Source: Subtercola vilae (lineage in GTDB: Bacteria > Actinomycetota > Actinomycetes > Actinomycetales > Microbacteriaceae). Taken from it: 64,000 nucleotides of DNA. Within the stretch, counting starts at the first letter, position 1; the number at the start of each line of letters is the position of its first letter. A program made the translations under genes and the position numbers. The DNA lies in assembly GCF_004923255.1 (NCBI RefSeq), contig NZ_QYRT01000005.1, positions 1 through 64,000 of the forward strand. Reading direction: 5' to 3'. The notes under the pieces were generated by a model. That model was not told the DNA's origin, ran no database searches, and saw only the letters and a list, made by a program, of their open reading frames with translations. Of the stretch, positions 37,707 through 47,663 are shown one piece after another.

Positions 37707-40703
37707 TCACAGCGAGCCGTAGAAGTCCTTCTCGAACACCGCACGCGACCGCCGGGTCACCCCGAGGTAGTCTTCCTCGAGCTCGGTGGCCGAGTCGGGT
37801 GGGTATTCGAGCAGACGGGCCACGCCTTCGAGCTGACGCCGGTCGACCGGCAGCACATCGGTGGTGCGCGTTGTCCAGAGCGTCATGGCCGAGCGGGCTC
37901 GCGACGCGAAGATCCACGCATCGTGCAGCTTCTGGGCATCGGCCGCCTCGACGAAACCGGCCGCGACCTCGGCTTCTAGGGCATCCAGTGTCGATGTCGT
38001 TCTGAATTCCGGATGCTCGGCGCCGTGCTCGAGCTGCAGAAGCTGCACGTACCATTCCACGTCGCTCAGCGACCCGCGGCCGAGCTTGAGGTGACGTGCC
38101 GGGTCAGCACCCTGCGGCAACCGCTCCTTCTCGACGCGGGCCTTGATGCGCTTCACTTCACGCACGGCCTGCGGTGCGATCTCTACGGGGTAGCGAACGC
38201 TGTCGGCCAGCTCTTCGAAGTCGTCGATGAGCGCCTGATCGCCGGCGACCCCGCGCGCGCGGAGCAGAGCCTGGGCCTCCCAGGTGAGCGACCAGCGCTC
38301 GTAGTACGCGCGATACGAGTCGAGCGAGCGCACCACAATGCCGTTCTTACCCTCTGGCCGCAGGTCGATATCGAGGTCGAGCGGCAGTCGGTGGTCTTCA
38401 GTGAGGCGCACGAGCTCGTTGACGATGAAGCGTGCGACCGACTGTGCCGTCTCTTGGTTCACCGACCTGGCCCGGTAGACGTACATCACGTCGGTGTCAC
38501 TGCCGAAACCGATCTCGCGGCCGCCATAGCGCCCCATGCCGATGACGGCGAACTCGATGCCGTCGCCCGACGAGATGGCCGACGACTGTCGAATGACGCC
38601 GAGTGTGCCCTGCAGCAGCACTGTGGTCACGTCGGTCAGGCCGCGCGCGAGTTCTTGCACGGTGACGAGACCGAGGATGGCGGCGAAAGCCAGCCGCAGC
38701 ACCTCGCGGCGGCGGGCTGTGCGCAGAGCGGCTGCCGCCGCATCCGGAGTGTCGTGCCGGGCGATGATGGCGGCGGTCTCACCCGAGAGCACCTCGAATG
38801 ACCGCGGCGCGAGGTCGTGGTCGTTCTCGAGCCAGGCGGCGGCTTCTGGAATGCGTTCGAGCAGCTCGGCGGCGTATCTCGAGCCCGAGAGCACTTGGGT
38901 GAGGCGAAAGGCAGCGCCCGATGAGTCGCGCAGCATGCGAAGGTACCAGTAGGTCTCACCGAGGCGGTCGCTGAGCCGGCGGAACGCAAGCAGCCCGTAG
39001 TCGGGGTCGGCGCCGGCCGCGAACCACTGCAGCATGACGGGAAGAAGGTGCCGCTGGATGGCCGCGCGCCGGGAGACTCCCGCCGTCATCGCGGCGATGT
39101 GGCCGAGCGCACCCTTGGGGTCACCGAAACCGATGGCAGCGAGGCGGGCAACGGCCTGCTCACTGGTCAGCCCGATCTCATCGGTGCCGAGCGCGGCGAC
39201 GGCGGCCAGCAACGGCCGGTAGAACAGCCGTTCGTGCAGCGATCTGACGCGACTCTTGATTCCGTTCCACAGCTCGAGCAGTGCCACCGCGCTCGGCGCC
39301 AGCTCGGTGGCGCGAGCGAGCACCCGTTGCTCGAACTCATCGCGGGGAACAAGGTGGGTTCGGCGCAGTTCCCGCAGTTGCAGGCGGTGCTCCATGAGCC
39401 GCAGCACTCGATAGTCGTGCGAGAACTCCTGCGCCTCGACACGACCGATGTACCCCTGGTCGGCCAATGCCACCAGCGCTTGGAGCGTGGCGGGCTGCCG
39501 AACGAGCGGGTCGTTCTGCCCGTGCACGAGTTGCAACAGCTGCACCGTGAACTCGACGTCACGCAGGCCCCCGGGGCCGAGTTTCAGCTGGTAGTCGACC
39601 TCATCGCCCGGAATGTTGTCGGTGACACGCTGGCGCATCTTCTGTACCGATTCGACAAAACCGTCTCGCGACGCGCTGCTCCACACCTTCGGCCGCACGG
39701 CGTCGACATAGCGTTCACCCAATTCGAGGTCGCCGGCGAGCGGGCGCGCCTTCAGCAGTGCCTGGAACTCCCAGCTCTTCGCCCACCGCTCGTAGTACGC
39801 GATGTGCGACTCGAGCGAGCGCACCAGGGCCCCGGCCTTGCCCTCGGGCCGGAGGTTCGGGTCGACCTCCCAGAGAGACGGCTCCATGCCGGGCTCGGAG
39901 ATGGCGTGCATCATCATCATGGCCAGTGCGGTGGCGATGTCGATGGCGCGCGCCGTGGCGAGACCGGCCTCGTCGTCGCCCTCCCCCACGAAGATCACGT
40001 CGACGTCGCTGACGTAGTTCAGCTCCTGGGCGCCCGCCTTGCCCATACCGATGATGGCGAGCTTCGTCGCCGCCACCTCGTCGTGCCCGAAGAGCCACCG
40101 ACTCTGCCCGCGAGTGGATGCCCGGGCCCTCGCGCACGCCAGCGCAGCGTCGAGCGCCGCCGACGCCAGATCGGCCAGCGTGTCGGCGATCGAATCGATG
40201 CCCGCAACCGGGTCGCGCTGCTCGAGGTCGAACGCCGTCACCTGGGCGAGGATACGCCGATACCGCACGCGCAGCAGGGTGTATGCGGCGTCACCGTCGA
40301 TCGTGGCGAACCCGTCGACCGCACCCACAGAGTCGAGCAGTGCGCCGGTGAGTTCTGCCAGGGTCGGCAGGGTGATCAGCCGTTCGCTGAGTGCGGCCAG
40401 CTCTTCGGGGTGCCGAAGAAAGAAGTCACCGAACCCACGTGAAAGGCCCACCACGCGCAGCAGCCGGGTGCGGGAGGGCTCGGCACCCAGAAGCCCGACG
40501 GCCGGCGTGGCCGGCAGGCGCAGCAGCCGCACGAGGTACGACAAAGCCTGGTCGGGGTCGGCGGTCAGCCGGAGCGACGCGAGGAGATCATCCGGAGCCA
40601 CCGACCCGAGCTGCACCGCGAGCTCGAGGTCGTCGGCAGCGCGCCCGAGGTCGGAGAACCCGATGCGTGCAAGGTCAGTCAGCGTCGTCTGAACTCGTGC
40701 CAT
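37707..40703 (-). CDS. glnE: Bifunctional GlnE adenylyltransferase/removase
   Basis: Adenylylates and deadenylylates glutamine synthetase in response to nitrogen status. The 998-aa length is typical. There are two nucleotidyltransferase domains: the N-terminal one with GMGKAGAQELNYVSDVDVIF and the C-terminal one with GMGRYGGREIGFGSDTDVMY, each followed by its helical GlnD/GlnE linker region with VEFTVQLLQLVHG and VEWYVQLLQLEHG. ATG 40703 is 8 bases after the glnA2 stop, so the two genes are probably cotranscribed; an extension overlapping glnA2 is rejected. Confidence 0.96.
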   Translation of the reverse strand: MARVQTTLTDLARIGFSDLGRAADDLELAVQLGSVAPDDLLASLRLTADPDQALSYLVRLLRLPATPAVGLLGAEPSRTRLLRVVGLSRGFGDFFLRHPEELAALSERLITLPTLAELTGALLDSVGAVDGFATIDGDAAYTLLRVRYRRILAQVTAFDLEQRDPVAGIDSIADTLADLASAALDAALACARARASTRGQSRWLFGHDEVAATKLAIIGMGKAGAQELNYVSDVDVIFVGEGDDEAGLATARAIDIATALAMMMMHAISEPGMEPSLWEVDPNLRPEGKAGALVRSLESHIAYYERWAKSWEFQALLKARPLAGDLELGERYVDAVRPKVWSSASRDGFVESVQKMRQRVTDNIPGDEVDYQLKLGPGGLRDVEFTVQLLQLVHGQNDPLVRQPATLQALVALADQGYIGRVEAQEFSHDYRVLRLMEHRLQLRELRRTHLVPRDEFEQRVLARATELAPSAVALLELWNGIKSRVRSLHERLFYRPLLAAVAALGTDEIGLTSEQAVARLAAIGFGDPKGALGHIAAMTAGVSRRAAIQRHLLPVMLQWFAAGADPDYGLLAFRRLSDRLGETYWYLRMLRDSSGAAFRLTQVLSGSRYAAELLERIPEAAAWLENDHDLAPRSFEVLSGETAAIIARHDTPDAAAAALRTARRREVLRLAFAAILGLVTVQELARGLTDVTTVLLQGTLGVIRQSSAISSGDGIEFAVIGMGRYGGREIGFGSDTDVMYVYRARSVNQETAQSVARFIVNELVRLTEDHRLPLDLDIDLRPEGKNGIVVRSLDSYRAYYERWSLTWEAQALLRARGVAGDQALIDDFEELADSVRYPVEIAPQAVREVKRIKARVEKERLPQGADPARHLKLGRGSLSDVEWYVQLLQLEHGAEHPEFRTTSTLDALEAEVAAGFVEAADAQKLHDAWIFASRARSAMTLWTTRTTDVLPVDRRQLEGVARLLEYPPDSATELEEDYLGVTRRSRAVFEKDFYGSL

Positions 40704-40711
40704 GGTGCGGC

Positions 40712-42049
40712 TTAGAGCATCTCCAGGTTGGTTCGCAGCTCGAACGGCGTGACCTGGTCGCGGTAGGCGGCCCACTCTTGCCGCTTGTTCAGCAGAACGT
40801 AGTTGAAGACGTGCTCACCGAGGGTCTCGGCGACGAGTTCGCTTCGCTCCATCTCGACGATGGCCTGGTCGAGGCTGGTGGGCAGCGCGTTGTAGCCGAG
40901 CGCCTTGCGCTCGGAGTCGCTGAGGCTCCACACGTTGTCTTCGGCCTCAGGCGGAAGCTCGTAGCCCTCTTCGATGCCCTTCAGCCCGGCCGCGAGCAGC
41001 AGGGAGTAGGCGAGGTACGGGTTCGCAGCGGAGTCGATGGCGCGGTACTCGATGCGCGAGCTCTGGCCCTTGTTGGGCTTGTAGAGCGGCACGCGCACGA
41101 GCGCCGAGCGGTTGTTGTGGCCCCACGTCACGAAGCTGGGGGCCTCGTCGCCACCCCAGAGACGCTTGTACGAGTTCACGAACTGGTTCGTGACCGCGGT
41201 GATCTCGGGGGCGTGCTTCAAGAGGCCCGCAATGAACTGGCGGCCGATCTTCGACAGCTGGTACTGCGCACCGGCCTCGAAGAACGCGTTCGAGTCGCCC
41301 TCGAAGAGCGAGAGGTGCGTGTGCATGCCCGAGCCCGGCTGGCCCGAGAGCGGCTTCGGCATGAACGTGGCGTAGACGCCCTGCTCGATGGCGACCTCTT
41401 TGATCACCGTGCGGAAGGTCATGATGTTGTCGGCCGTCGTGAGCGCGTCGGCGTAGCGCAGGTCGATCTCGTTCTGGCCGGGGCCGGCCTCGTGGTGGCT
41501 GAACTCAACCGAGATGCCGAGGTCTTCGAGCATGCGCACCGAACGGCGACGGAAGTCGTGCGCGGTGCCACCGGGAACGTTGTCGAAGTAGCCGGCCTTG
41601 TCGACCGGCTCGGGGCCGTCGGGGCCGAACTGCGACGACTTCAGCAGGTAGAACTCGATCTCGGGGTGTGTGTAGAACGAGAAGCCGCGGTCGCCCGCTT
41701 TGGCGAGCGTGCGCTTCAGAACGTTGCGCGGGTCAGCCACGGCCGGCTGGCCGTCGGGCGTGGTGATGTCGCAGAACATGCGTGCGGTCGGGTCGACTTC
41801 GCCCCGCCACGGCAGGATCTGAAAAGTGGTGGGGTCTGGATGCGCGAGCACATCGGCCTCGAACGACCGGGTGAGACCCTCGATGGCCGAGCCGTCGAAG
41901 CCCAAGCCTTCGGCGAACGCACCCTCGACCTCGGCGGGAGCTATGGCCACAGACTTCAAAGTGCCGATGACATCGGTGAACCAGAGCCGCACGAACTTGA
42001 CTCCGCGTTCTTCAATGGTGCGAAGAACGAAATCACGCTGTTTATCCAT
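40712..42049 (-). CDS. glnA2: Glutamine synthetase-like GlnA2
   Basis: The 445-aa GSI-fold protein has LWFTDVIGTLK, GFDGSAIEGLTR, FYTHPEIEFYLL, GSGMHTHLSLF and SALVRVP. It is closest to the actinobacterial GlnA2 group, some of which are gamma-glutamylpolyamine synthetases instead of true glutamine synthetases (family knowledge). Tyr363 sits in EGYELPPEAED, so an adenylylation-like Tyr is present. ATG 42049 has AAAGAGG upstream; the TTG at 42055 is less likely. Upstream of glnE, probably the same operon. Confidence 0.9.
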   Translation of the reverse strand: MDKQRDFVLRTIEERGVKFVRLWFTDVIGTLKSVAIAPAEVEGAFAEGLGFDGSAIEGLTRSFEADVLAHPDPTTFQILPWRGEVDPTARMFCDITTPDGQPAVADPRNVLKRTLAKAGDRGFSFYTHPEIEFYLLKSSQFGPDGPEPVDKAGYFDNVPGGTAHDFRRRSVRMLEDLGISVEFSHHEAGPGQNEIDLRYADALTTADNIMTFRTVIKEVAIEQGVYATFMPKPLSGQPGSGMHTHLSLFEGDSNAFFEAGAQYQLSKIGRQFIAGLLKHAPEITAVTNQFVNSYKRLWGGDEAPSFVTWGHNNRSALVRVPLYKPNKGQSSRIEYRAIDSAANPYLAYSLLLAAGLKGIEEGYELPPEAEDNVWSLSDSERKALGYNALPTSLDQAIVEMERSELVAETLGEHVFNYVLLNKRQEWAAYRDQVTPFELRTNLEML

Positions 42050-42064
42050 CGACAATCCGAACCT

Positions 42065-42080
42065 CTTTCCGGCACGTAAC
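42065..42080 (-). promoter_or_regulatory. Near-match GlnR box before glnA2
   Basis: On the minus strand, GTTAC-N6-GAAAG differs from the GlnR consensus only in the last base. It overlaps the glnA2 ribosome binding site, so it would more likely repress or be coincidental. Confidence 0.3.
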
Positions 42081-42103
42081 CTGCCGCTATTAGGCTAGTG
42101 GAC

Positions 42104-43852
42104 ATGCCGAGACTTCGCTTAGCGTTGGCCCAAACCAACCCCATTGTCGGTGACCTCGGAGGCAACTCTGCCGAGATCGTCGCTGCTGTACGCCGTGCCC
42201 GTGATGCCGGAGCAGACCTGGTCGCCTTCGGTGAGATGGCGCTCTCGGGGTATCCGATCGAAGACCTCGCGGGTCGCCCATCGTTTCTGGCCGCGTGCCG
42301 GCGGCGGGCCAGAGGGCTCGCGAAAGAGCTCGACGAGGCAGGCCTCGGTGACGTGGTTGTCGTGGTCGGGCATCCGGATGGCCCCTTCGAACCGCGCCGG
42401 TTCACCACCTCGAACGCGCCAACGGCGATCGCCCAGAACGTGGCCTCTGTCATGCAGAACGGCGAGATCAAGGCGCGGTACGCGAAGCACCACCTGCCGA
42501 ACTACTCGGTGTTCGACGAGTACCGCATCTTCATCGCCGGCGACGAGCTGCTCGTGCTGCGCATGCGGGGGGTAGATGTCGCACTCATCATCTGCGAAGA
42601 CCTCTGGCAAGACGGCGGGCCGGTGAACAGGGTCGCTTCGGCCGATGCCGGGCTGCTGCTGGTGATCAATGCCTCGCCCTATGAGCGCGACAAGAACGAG
42701 GTTCGACTGCCGTTGGTCACCCGACGGGCGCGCGAGAACGACACGATGGTCGCCTACGTGAACATCGTGGGCGGCCAAGACGATCTGCTCTTCGACGGCG
42801 ACAGCGTGGTGGTCGACCGCACGGGTGCCATAGTGGCGCGTGCGCCGCAGTTCGTACCGCATCTTCTCGTGGTCGACATCGACCCTGAGGCGGCAACGCT
42901 CACCGACCTGCCCGAGAACGTGGCGCGGATCGAACTCGCGCTGCCCGCCACCGGGTCGGAGTCCGGCGATCTGAAGCCGCTCGCCGCCGACATTGCGGTG
43001 GTGCCCGACGAACTCGAGCAGGTGTGGAACGCACTGGTGCTGGGGCTCGGCGACTACGTGCGAAAGAACGGCTTCGGTTCGGTCATTCTCGGGCTGTCGG
43101 GCGGCATCGACTCCGCCGTCTGCGCGGTGCTCGCGGCCGACGCCATCGGGGCGAAGAAGGTGTTCGGGGTGTCGATGCCGAGCAAGTGGTCGTCGGGGCA
43201 CTCGCGCTCCGACGCCGACGATCTGGCCGAACGGGTGGGGCTCGACTTTTCAACGCAGGCGATCGCCACCCTGGTCGACCCGATCGAAGAACAGCTGAAG
43301 CTCGACGGTGTCGCGGCCGAGAACCTGCAGGCGCGCATCCGGGGCATCATTCTGATGGGCCTGTCGAACCAGTCGGGGCACCTGGTGCTCACCACGGGCA
43401 ACAAGAGCGAGCTGGCGGTGGGCTATTCGACCATCTACGGCGACTCGGTGGGCGGGTTCGCGCCGTTGAAAGACGTGCCGAAGATGCTGGTGTGGGAGCT
43501 GGCGCGCTGGCGCAACTCGTTCGCAGCGCGTCGGGGCGAGACCCCACGCATCCCCGAGAACTCCATCTCGAAGCCGCCCTCGGCCGAGCTGCGGCCCGAT
43601 CAGACCGACCAGGATTCGCTGCCAGAGTACGACGTGCTCGACGCGCTGCTCGAGCAGTACATCAACGGCGGGCTCGGCCGCGATGAGCTCGTGGAATACG
43701 GGTTCGACGCCGCGGTGGTCGACCGCATCATCGGCCTCGTCGACCACTCGGAGTGGAAGCGGCGCCAGTCGGCCATCGGCACGAAGATCTCGCGCACGGC
43801 CTTCGGTCGCGACCGCCGTCTGCCCATCACCTACCACCCCACCGACATCTAG
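42104..43852 (+). CDS. nadE: Glutamine-dependent NAD+ synthetase
   Basis: Converts nicotinate adenine dinucleotide to NAD+. The 582-aa two-domain protein has an N-terminal nitrilase-type glutaminase with Glu (FGEMALSG), Lys (KHHLPNY) and Cys (ICEDLW). A C-terminal ATP pyrophosphatase domain has the PP-loop GLSGGIDSA and ITTGNKSELAVGYSTIYGD-like NKSE. The start could be the GTG at 42098 or the ATG at 42104; ATG is chosen. It faces away from glnA2. Confidence 0.96.
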   Translation: MPRLRLALAQTNPIVGDLGGNSAEIVAAVRRARDAGADLVAFGEMALSGYPIEDLAGRPSFLAACRRRARGLAKELDEAGLGDVVVVVGHPDGPFEPRRFTTSNAPTAIAQNVASVMQNGEIKARYAKHHLPNYSVFDEYRIFIAGDELLVLRMRGVDVALIICEDLWQDGGPVNRVASADAGLLLVINASPYERDKNEVRLPLVTRRARENDTMVAYVNIVGGQDDLLFDGDSVVVDRTGAIVARAPQFVPHLLVVDIDPEAATLTDLPENVARIELALPATGSESGDLKPLAADIAVVPDELEQVWNALVLGLGDYVRKNGFGSVILGLSGGIDSAVCAVLAADAIGAKKVFGVSMPSKWSSGHSRSDADDLAERVGLDFSTQAIATLVDPIEEQLKLDGVAAENLQARIRGIILMGLSNQSGHLVLTTGNKSELAVGYSTIYGDSVGGFAPLKDVPKMLVWELARWRNSFAARRGETPRIPENSISKPPSAELRPDQTDQDSLPEYDVLDALLEQYINGGLGRDELVEYGFDAAVVDRIIGLVDHSEWKRRQSAIGTKISRTAFGRDRRLPITYHPTDI

Positions 43853-43862
43853 AATGAGCCTC

Positions 43863-44681
43863 ATGACGGAGCAGTCCCCTCGCAAGCGCGTTCGAACGCG
43901 TCACTTTCAGAACGCCAAGGAGCAGGGAATCCCCATCGTGGGCCTCACCAGCTACGAGCAGCTGTCGGCGGCCATCTTCGACGCGGCCGACATCGACTTT
44001 CTGCTGGTGGGCGACTCGGCCGGCAACAACGTCTTCGGCGACGAGACAACGCTGGCCGTCACTGTCGACCAGCTCATCCCTCTCACCCGTGCCGTGGCGC
44101 GCGCGGTGAGTCGCGCGCTGGTGATCGCGGATATGCCGTTCGGTTCATACGAGGGCGGGCCCGACGACGCGCTGCACACGGCGGTGCGGTTCATGAAGGA
44201 GTCGTACGCCCACGCCGTGAAACTCGAGGGCGGGGTTCGAAGCGCACCGCAGATTCGGCGCATCGTCGACGCGGGCATTCCGGTCATGGGGCACATCGGC
44301 TTCACGCCGCAGAGCGAGCACGGGCTCGGCGGGCACATCATCCAGGGGCGAGGCGCAGGGGCAGAACAGCTGCTCGCCGATGCGCATGCCGTCGAGGATG
44401 CCGGGGCTTTCGCCGTCGTACTCGAGATGGTTCCCAGCGACATTGCCGGTCGCATCACGAAAGAGCTGCGCATCCCCACCATCGGCGTGGGCGCCGGCCC
44501 CCAGGTCGACGGCCAGCTCATGGTGTGGACAGACTTCGCCGGTTTCTCGATCGGCCGTGTTCCCCGTTTCGTGAAACAGTACGCGAACCTCAGCCAGGTG
44601 CTGGGCGACGCCGTCGGCGCCTATCGCGCCGACGTGGCATCCGGTGCCTACCCGGCACCCGAGCACGAGTACGAGGGCTAG
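43863..44681 (+). CDS. panB: 3-methyl-2-oxobutanoate hydroxymethyltransferase
   Basis: First step of pantothenate synthesis, making ketopantoate with methylene-tetrahydrofolate. The 272-aa protein has the metal-binding VGDSAGNN, ADMPFGSYEG, KLEGG, GHIGFTPQ and the catalytic Glu in VLEMVPSDI; all are typical. It starts 10 bases after the nadE stop (ATG 43854, giving MSLMTEQ, is also possible). Neighbouring nadE suggests cofactor biosynthesis. Confidence 0.95.
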   Translation: MTEQSPRKRVRTRHFQNAKEQGIPIVGLTSYEQLSAAIFDAADIDFLLVGDSAGNNVFGDETTLAVTVDQLIPLTRAVARAVSRALVIADMPFGSYEGGPDDALHTAVRFMKESYAHAVKLEGGVRSAPQIRRIVDAGIPVMGHIGFTPQSEHGLGGHIIQGRGAGAEQLLADAHAVEDAGAFAVVLEMVPSDIAGRITKELRIPTIGVGAGPQVDGQLMVWTDFAGFSIGRVPRFVKQYANLSQVLGDAVGAYRADVASGAYPAPEHEYEG

Positions 44682-44686
44682 GGCCG

Positions 44687-45538
44687 GTGGCGAAGACACG
44701 TCGAACTGTTCGAAATGCCCGCGTGCTGATCACGGGTGCCGCTGGTGGAATGGGCCAGCTCTATGCCGAGCGCGCCGTGGCCGAGGGCGCCAGTGACGTG
44801 GTGCTCTGGGATCGCAATGCCGACCGGCTCGCCGTGATCGCCGATCGGCTGAACACGCTGCCCGGCACAACCCGCGTTCACACCGACCGTGTCGACGTGA
44901 GCGACGCCGAGAACATCGCAGCCGCCGGGCTGCGCGTACGCACTGAGATCGGCGTGCCCGACATCCTCATCAACAATGCCGGCATCGTGCGCGGCAAGTA
45001 CTTCTGGCAGCACGAGACCGCCGACACCGTCGACACGATGGCCATCAACGCCGTGGGGCCCATGCTCGTGACAAGCGAGTTTCTGCCCGCCATGATCCAG
45101 GCGACAGGGCGCCCCGCGCGCATCGTGAACATCGCCTCAGCGGCCGGGCTCATCTCGAACCCCCGTATGAGCGTGTACGCCGCCTCGAAGTGGGCCGTCA
45201 TCGGCTGGAGCGACTCGGTTCGCCTCGAATTGGCGCAGCAGGGGCACGACCACGTGAAGGTGACCACGGTGGCGCCGAGCTACATCTCGACCGGCATGTT
45301 CGAGGGCGCCAAGGGGCCCGTCATGACGCCCATTATGACGCCCGAATACGTGGTCGACCAGGTCTGGAAGGCCATGCTCGCGGGCAAGCCGCTGCTGCTC
45401 ATGCCACGGAGCGTGCACATCGGCAAGGTGGCCAAAGGCCTGCTGCCGACGGCCGTGTGGGATCAGATGGCCGACCGCGTCTTTCACCTCTACTCGACCA
45501 TGAGCGAGTTCACCGGTCGCACGCCTGGCCCGCGCTGA
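44687..45538 (+). CDS. Short-chain dehydrogenase/reductase
   Basis: The 283-aa classical SDR has the cofactor motif TGAAGGMGQLYAE and NNAG at the expected spacing, and the catalytic SxxN... YAASKWAVIG (Tyr-x-x-x-Lys). No substrate is readable. The N-terminal basic stretch is typical of membrane-associated retinol-dehydrogenase-like SDRs, though no membrane helix is visible. GTG 44687 follows the panB stop by 5 bases, with AGGG upstream, so co-transcription with panB is likely. Confidence 0.85.
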   Translation: MAKTRRTVRNARVLITGAAGGMGQLYAERAVAEGASDVVLWDRNADRLAVIADRLNTLPGTTRVHTDRVDVSDAENIAAAGLRVRTEIGVPDILINNAGIVRGKYFWQHETADTVDTMAINAVGPMLVTSEFLPAMIQATGRPARIVNIASAAGLISNPRMSVYAASKWAVIGWSDSVRLELAQQGHDHVKVTTVAPSYISTGMFEGAKGPVMTPIMTPEYVVDQVWKAMLAGKPLLLMPRSVHIGKVAKGLLPTAVWDQMADRVFHLYSTMSEFTGRTPGPR

Positions 45539-45614
45539 AGCTGCGGCTGGCCGGCGGGGGTGAGCGCGCGGCGCACTCAGCAGAGAGCGCGTCGAGCGTC
45601 AGTCGTTGGCTGCT

Positions 45615-45800
45615 TCAGTCGTTGGCTGCGTCTTCTTCGGCCCATTTGGCCGAATTGGCTCGCAGGGTCTCGAGGGCGTGCTCTGCCTCGAGCTTGGTCT
45701 CGAAGGGGCCGACCCTGTCGGGTGACGGCGATACGTAGCCGAGCTCTACGGCGCCGGTGTTGATGTTGTACCAGTACTGCTTCGACGGGTCGCCCGACAT
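45615..45800 (-). CDS. Small SPOR-like protein
   Basis: The 61-aa protein begins KQYWYNINTGAVELG and continues GPFETKLEAEHALETLRA, with the Tyr/Trp-rich strand and helix of small actinobacterial proteins annotated as SPOR-like. It is divergent from map, an arrangement common in this family. The function is unknown. Confidence 0.8.
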   Translation of the reverse strand: MSGDPSKQYWYNINTGAVELGYVSPSPDRVGPFETKLEAEHALETLRANSAKWAEEDAAND

Positions 45801-45844
45801 GTGTACTCCCAGGGTGGTTTCGGTGCTGAACTACGATAGATCTT

Positions 45845-46711
45845 ATGCCCAAGCTCCCCAACGGCCAGCTCAGCGCCGGCCGCATCTCAGCGCTCCGCTC
45901 GGTGCCCGCGACCATCGAACGCCCCGAATACGTGGGGCACGCTGAGCCCAACGAGGGCGGGGCCAGCGATGTGTATTCGGCACCGCGCATCGCCGACATC
46001 CGGGAGTCGTCGCGCATCGCCGCAGCGGCACTGGCGTGGGTGGGCGAGCATGTGAAGCCCGGCGTGACGACCGATGAACTGGATGCCCTGGGTCACGACT
46101 TTCTCATCGCCAACGGCGCCTACCCGTCGACCCTCGGGTATCGCGGCTTTCCCAAGTCGCTCTGTACGAGCGTGAACGAGGTCATCTGCCACGGAATTCC
46201 CGACAACACCGTTCTCGAGAGCGGCGACATCGTGAACGTCGACATCACCGCGTACAAGAACGGGGTGCACGGCGACACGAACGCCACGTTCTTCGTCGGC
46301 GAACCGAGCGAAGAGGTGCGTCTGCTGGTCGAGCGCACGGCGGAGGCCATGAACCGCGGCATCAAGGCGGTGGCCCCTGGGCGTCAGGTGAACGTCGTCG
46401 GGCGCGCCATCGAGTCGTACGCGAAACGGTTCGGCTATGGGGTCGTGCGCGACTACACCGGCCACGGCGTGGGCGAGCAGTTCCATTCGGGGCTCATCAT
46501 TCCGCACTACGACTCAGCTCCCCGGTTCGACGACGTGATCGAGGTGGGAATGGTCTTCACGATCGAGCCAATGCTCACGCTCGGCTCGCAAGACTGGGAG
46601 ATGTGGGCCGACGACTGGACAGTGGTGACCCGCGACCGCTCGATCACCGCTCAGTTCGAGCACACTCTCGTGGTCACCGAGCGCGGCGCAGAGATACTGA
46701 CGGTTGTCTAA
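45845..46711 (+). CDS. map: Methionine aminopeptidase type I
   Basis: Removes the initiator methionine from nascent proteins. The 288-aa protein has metal ligands in the expected order: Asp ([11 protein letters not shown]), Asp (HGDTNATF), His (GHGVGEQFH), Glu (FTIEPML) and Glu (FEHTLVVT). The ~40-residue N-terminal extension ([20 protein letters not shown]) is of the type seen in actinobacterial MapB-like enzymes. Confidence 0.96.
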   Translation: MPKLPNGQLSAGRISALRSVPATIERPEYVGHAEPNEGGASDVYSAPRIADIRESSRIAAAALAWVGEHVKPGVTTDELDALGHDFLIANGAYPSTLGYRGFPKSLCTSVNEVICHGIPDNTVLESGDIVNVDITAYKNGVHGDTNATFFVGEPSEEVRLLVERTAEAMNRGIKAVAPGRQVNVVGRAIESYAKRFGYGVVRDYTGHGVGEQFHSGLIIPHYDSAPRFDDVIEVGMVFTIEPMLTLGSQDWEMWADDWTVVTRDRSITAQFEHTLVVTERGAEILTVV

Positions 46712-46800
46712 ATGCGGGTGTCTGGGCACTGCCCCGAGCATGCGGTCACAATAGACTCGAACCTGCCTCGCTGCGGAGGCCGAGACACAAAGGAAGACGA

Positions 46801-47628
46801 ATGAGCGACGAAAAAGCCTCCCCCATTGCCATCGGCATCGACATCGGCGGCACCGGCATCAAGGGTGCCATTGTCAACACTGAGACGGGCGAACTACTGA
46901 GCGACCGCATCAAGCTCGACACCCCCGAGGGCGGCAAGCCCAAAGACGTCGTGAACACGGTCGAGACACTGCTTTCAAAGCTCTCGGATGCCCCGGCCAA
47001 TGCTCCCATCGGCATCGACTTTCCTGCCGTGGTGCAGAACGGCAAGACCATGTCGGCCGCGAACGTGTCTAAGAAGTGGATCGGGCTCGAAGCCGAGAAA
47101 CTGTTCGAAGACGCCCTGCACCGCGACATCACGTTCGTGAACGACGCCGATGCCGCCGGGTACGCCGAGGTGCGCTTCGGTGCCGCGAAAGGCAAGAACG
47201 GCCTGATCATCATGACCACGCTCGGCACAGGCATCGGCACCGCGATCATCTACAACGGCGTTCTGATTCCGAATGCCGAGCTCGGGCATATCCAGATCGA
47301 CGGCGGCGACTACGAGCACAAGGCCTCCTACGCCGCCAAAGAGCGTGAAGACCTGAACTGGACCCAGTGGGCAGCCCGCCTGCAGACCTACTACGCCGAG
47401 CTCGAGAAGCTGCTCTGGCCCGACCTGTTCATCGTGGGCGGGGGCGTCTCGAAGAGCTACGAAGAGTTTCTGCCGAAGATCTCGATCGACACGCCGATGG
47501 TTCCAGCGACGCTCCGCAACAACGCCGGAATTCTGGGAGCAGCCTCGCTGGCCCTCGAGCCGAAGGTGCTGCCGAATGCGAGCCAGCTCGTGGGCGACCC
47601 CGGCGAGAGCGCGCACAGCGTGCGCTGA
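46801..47628 (+). CDS. ppgK: Polyphosphate glucokinase
   Basis: Phosphorylates glucose, using polyphosphate (and often ATP) as donor; an actinobacterial ROK-family enzyme. The 275-aa protein has the phosphate-binding IGIDIGGTGIKG, TFVNDADAAGYAE with the catalytic Asp, and TTLGTGIGTA. ATG 46801 with AAAGGAAG upstream is chosen; the longer frame overlaps map. A TAGACT -10 element is plausible at 46752-46757. Confidence 0.95.
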   Translation: MSDEKASPIAIGIDIGGTGIKGAIVNTETGELLSDRIKLDTPEGGKPKDVVNTVETLLSKLSDAPANAPIGIDFPAVVQNGKTMSAANVSKKWIGLEAEKLFEDALHRDITFVNDADAAGYAEVRFGAAKGKNGLIIMTTLGTGIGTAIIYNGVLIPNAELGHIQIDGGDYEHKASYAAKEREDLNWTQWAARLQTYYAELEKLLWPDLFIVGGGVSKSYEEFLPKISIDTPMVPATLRNNAGILGAASLALEPKVLPNASQLVGDPGESAHSVR

Positions 47629-47663
47629 GCCGCCTCTGGTCACTGGGGGGCGCTGCGGTAGTG

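Noticed and set aside
39048-40442. 464-codon frame antisense to glnE
   Set aside because: Shadow. glnE nucleotidyltransferase motifs are on the minus strand.
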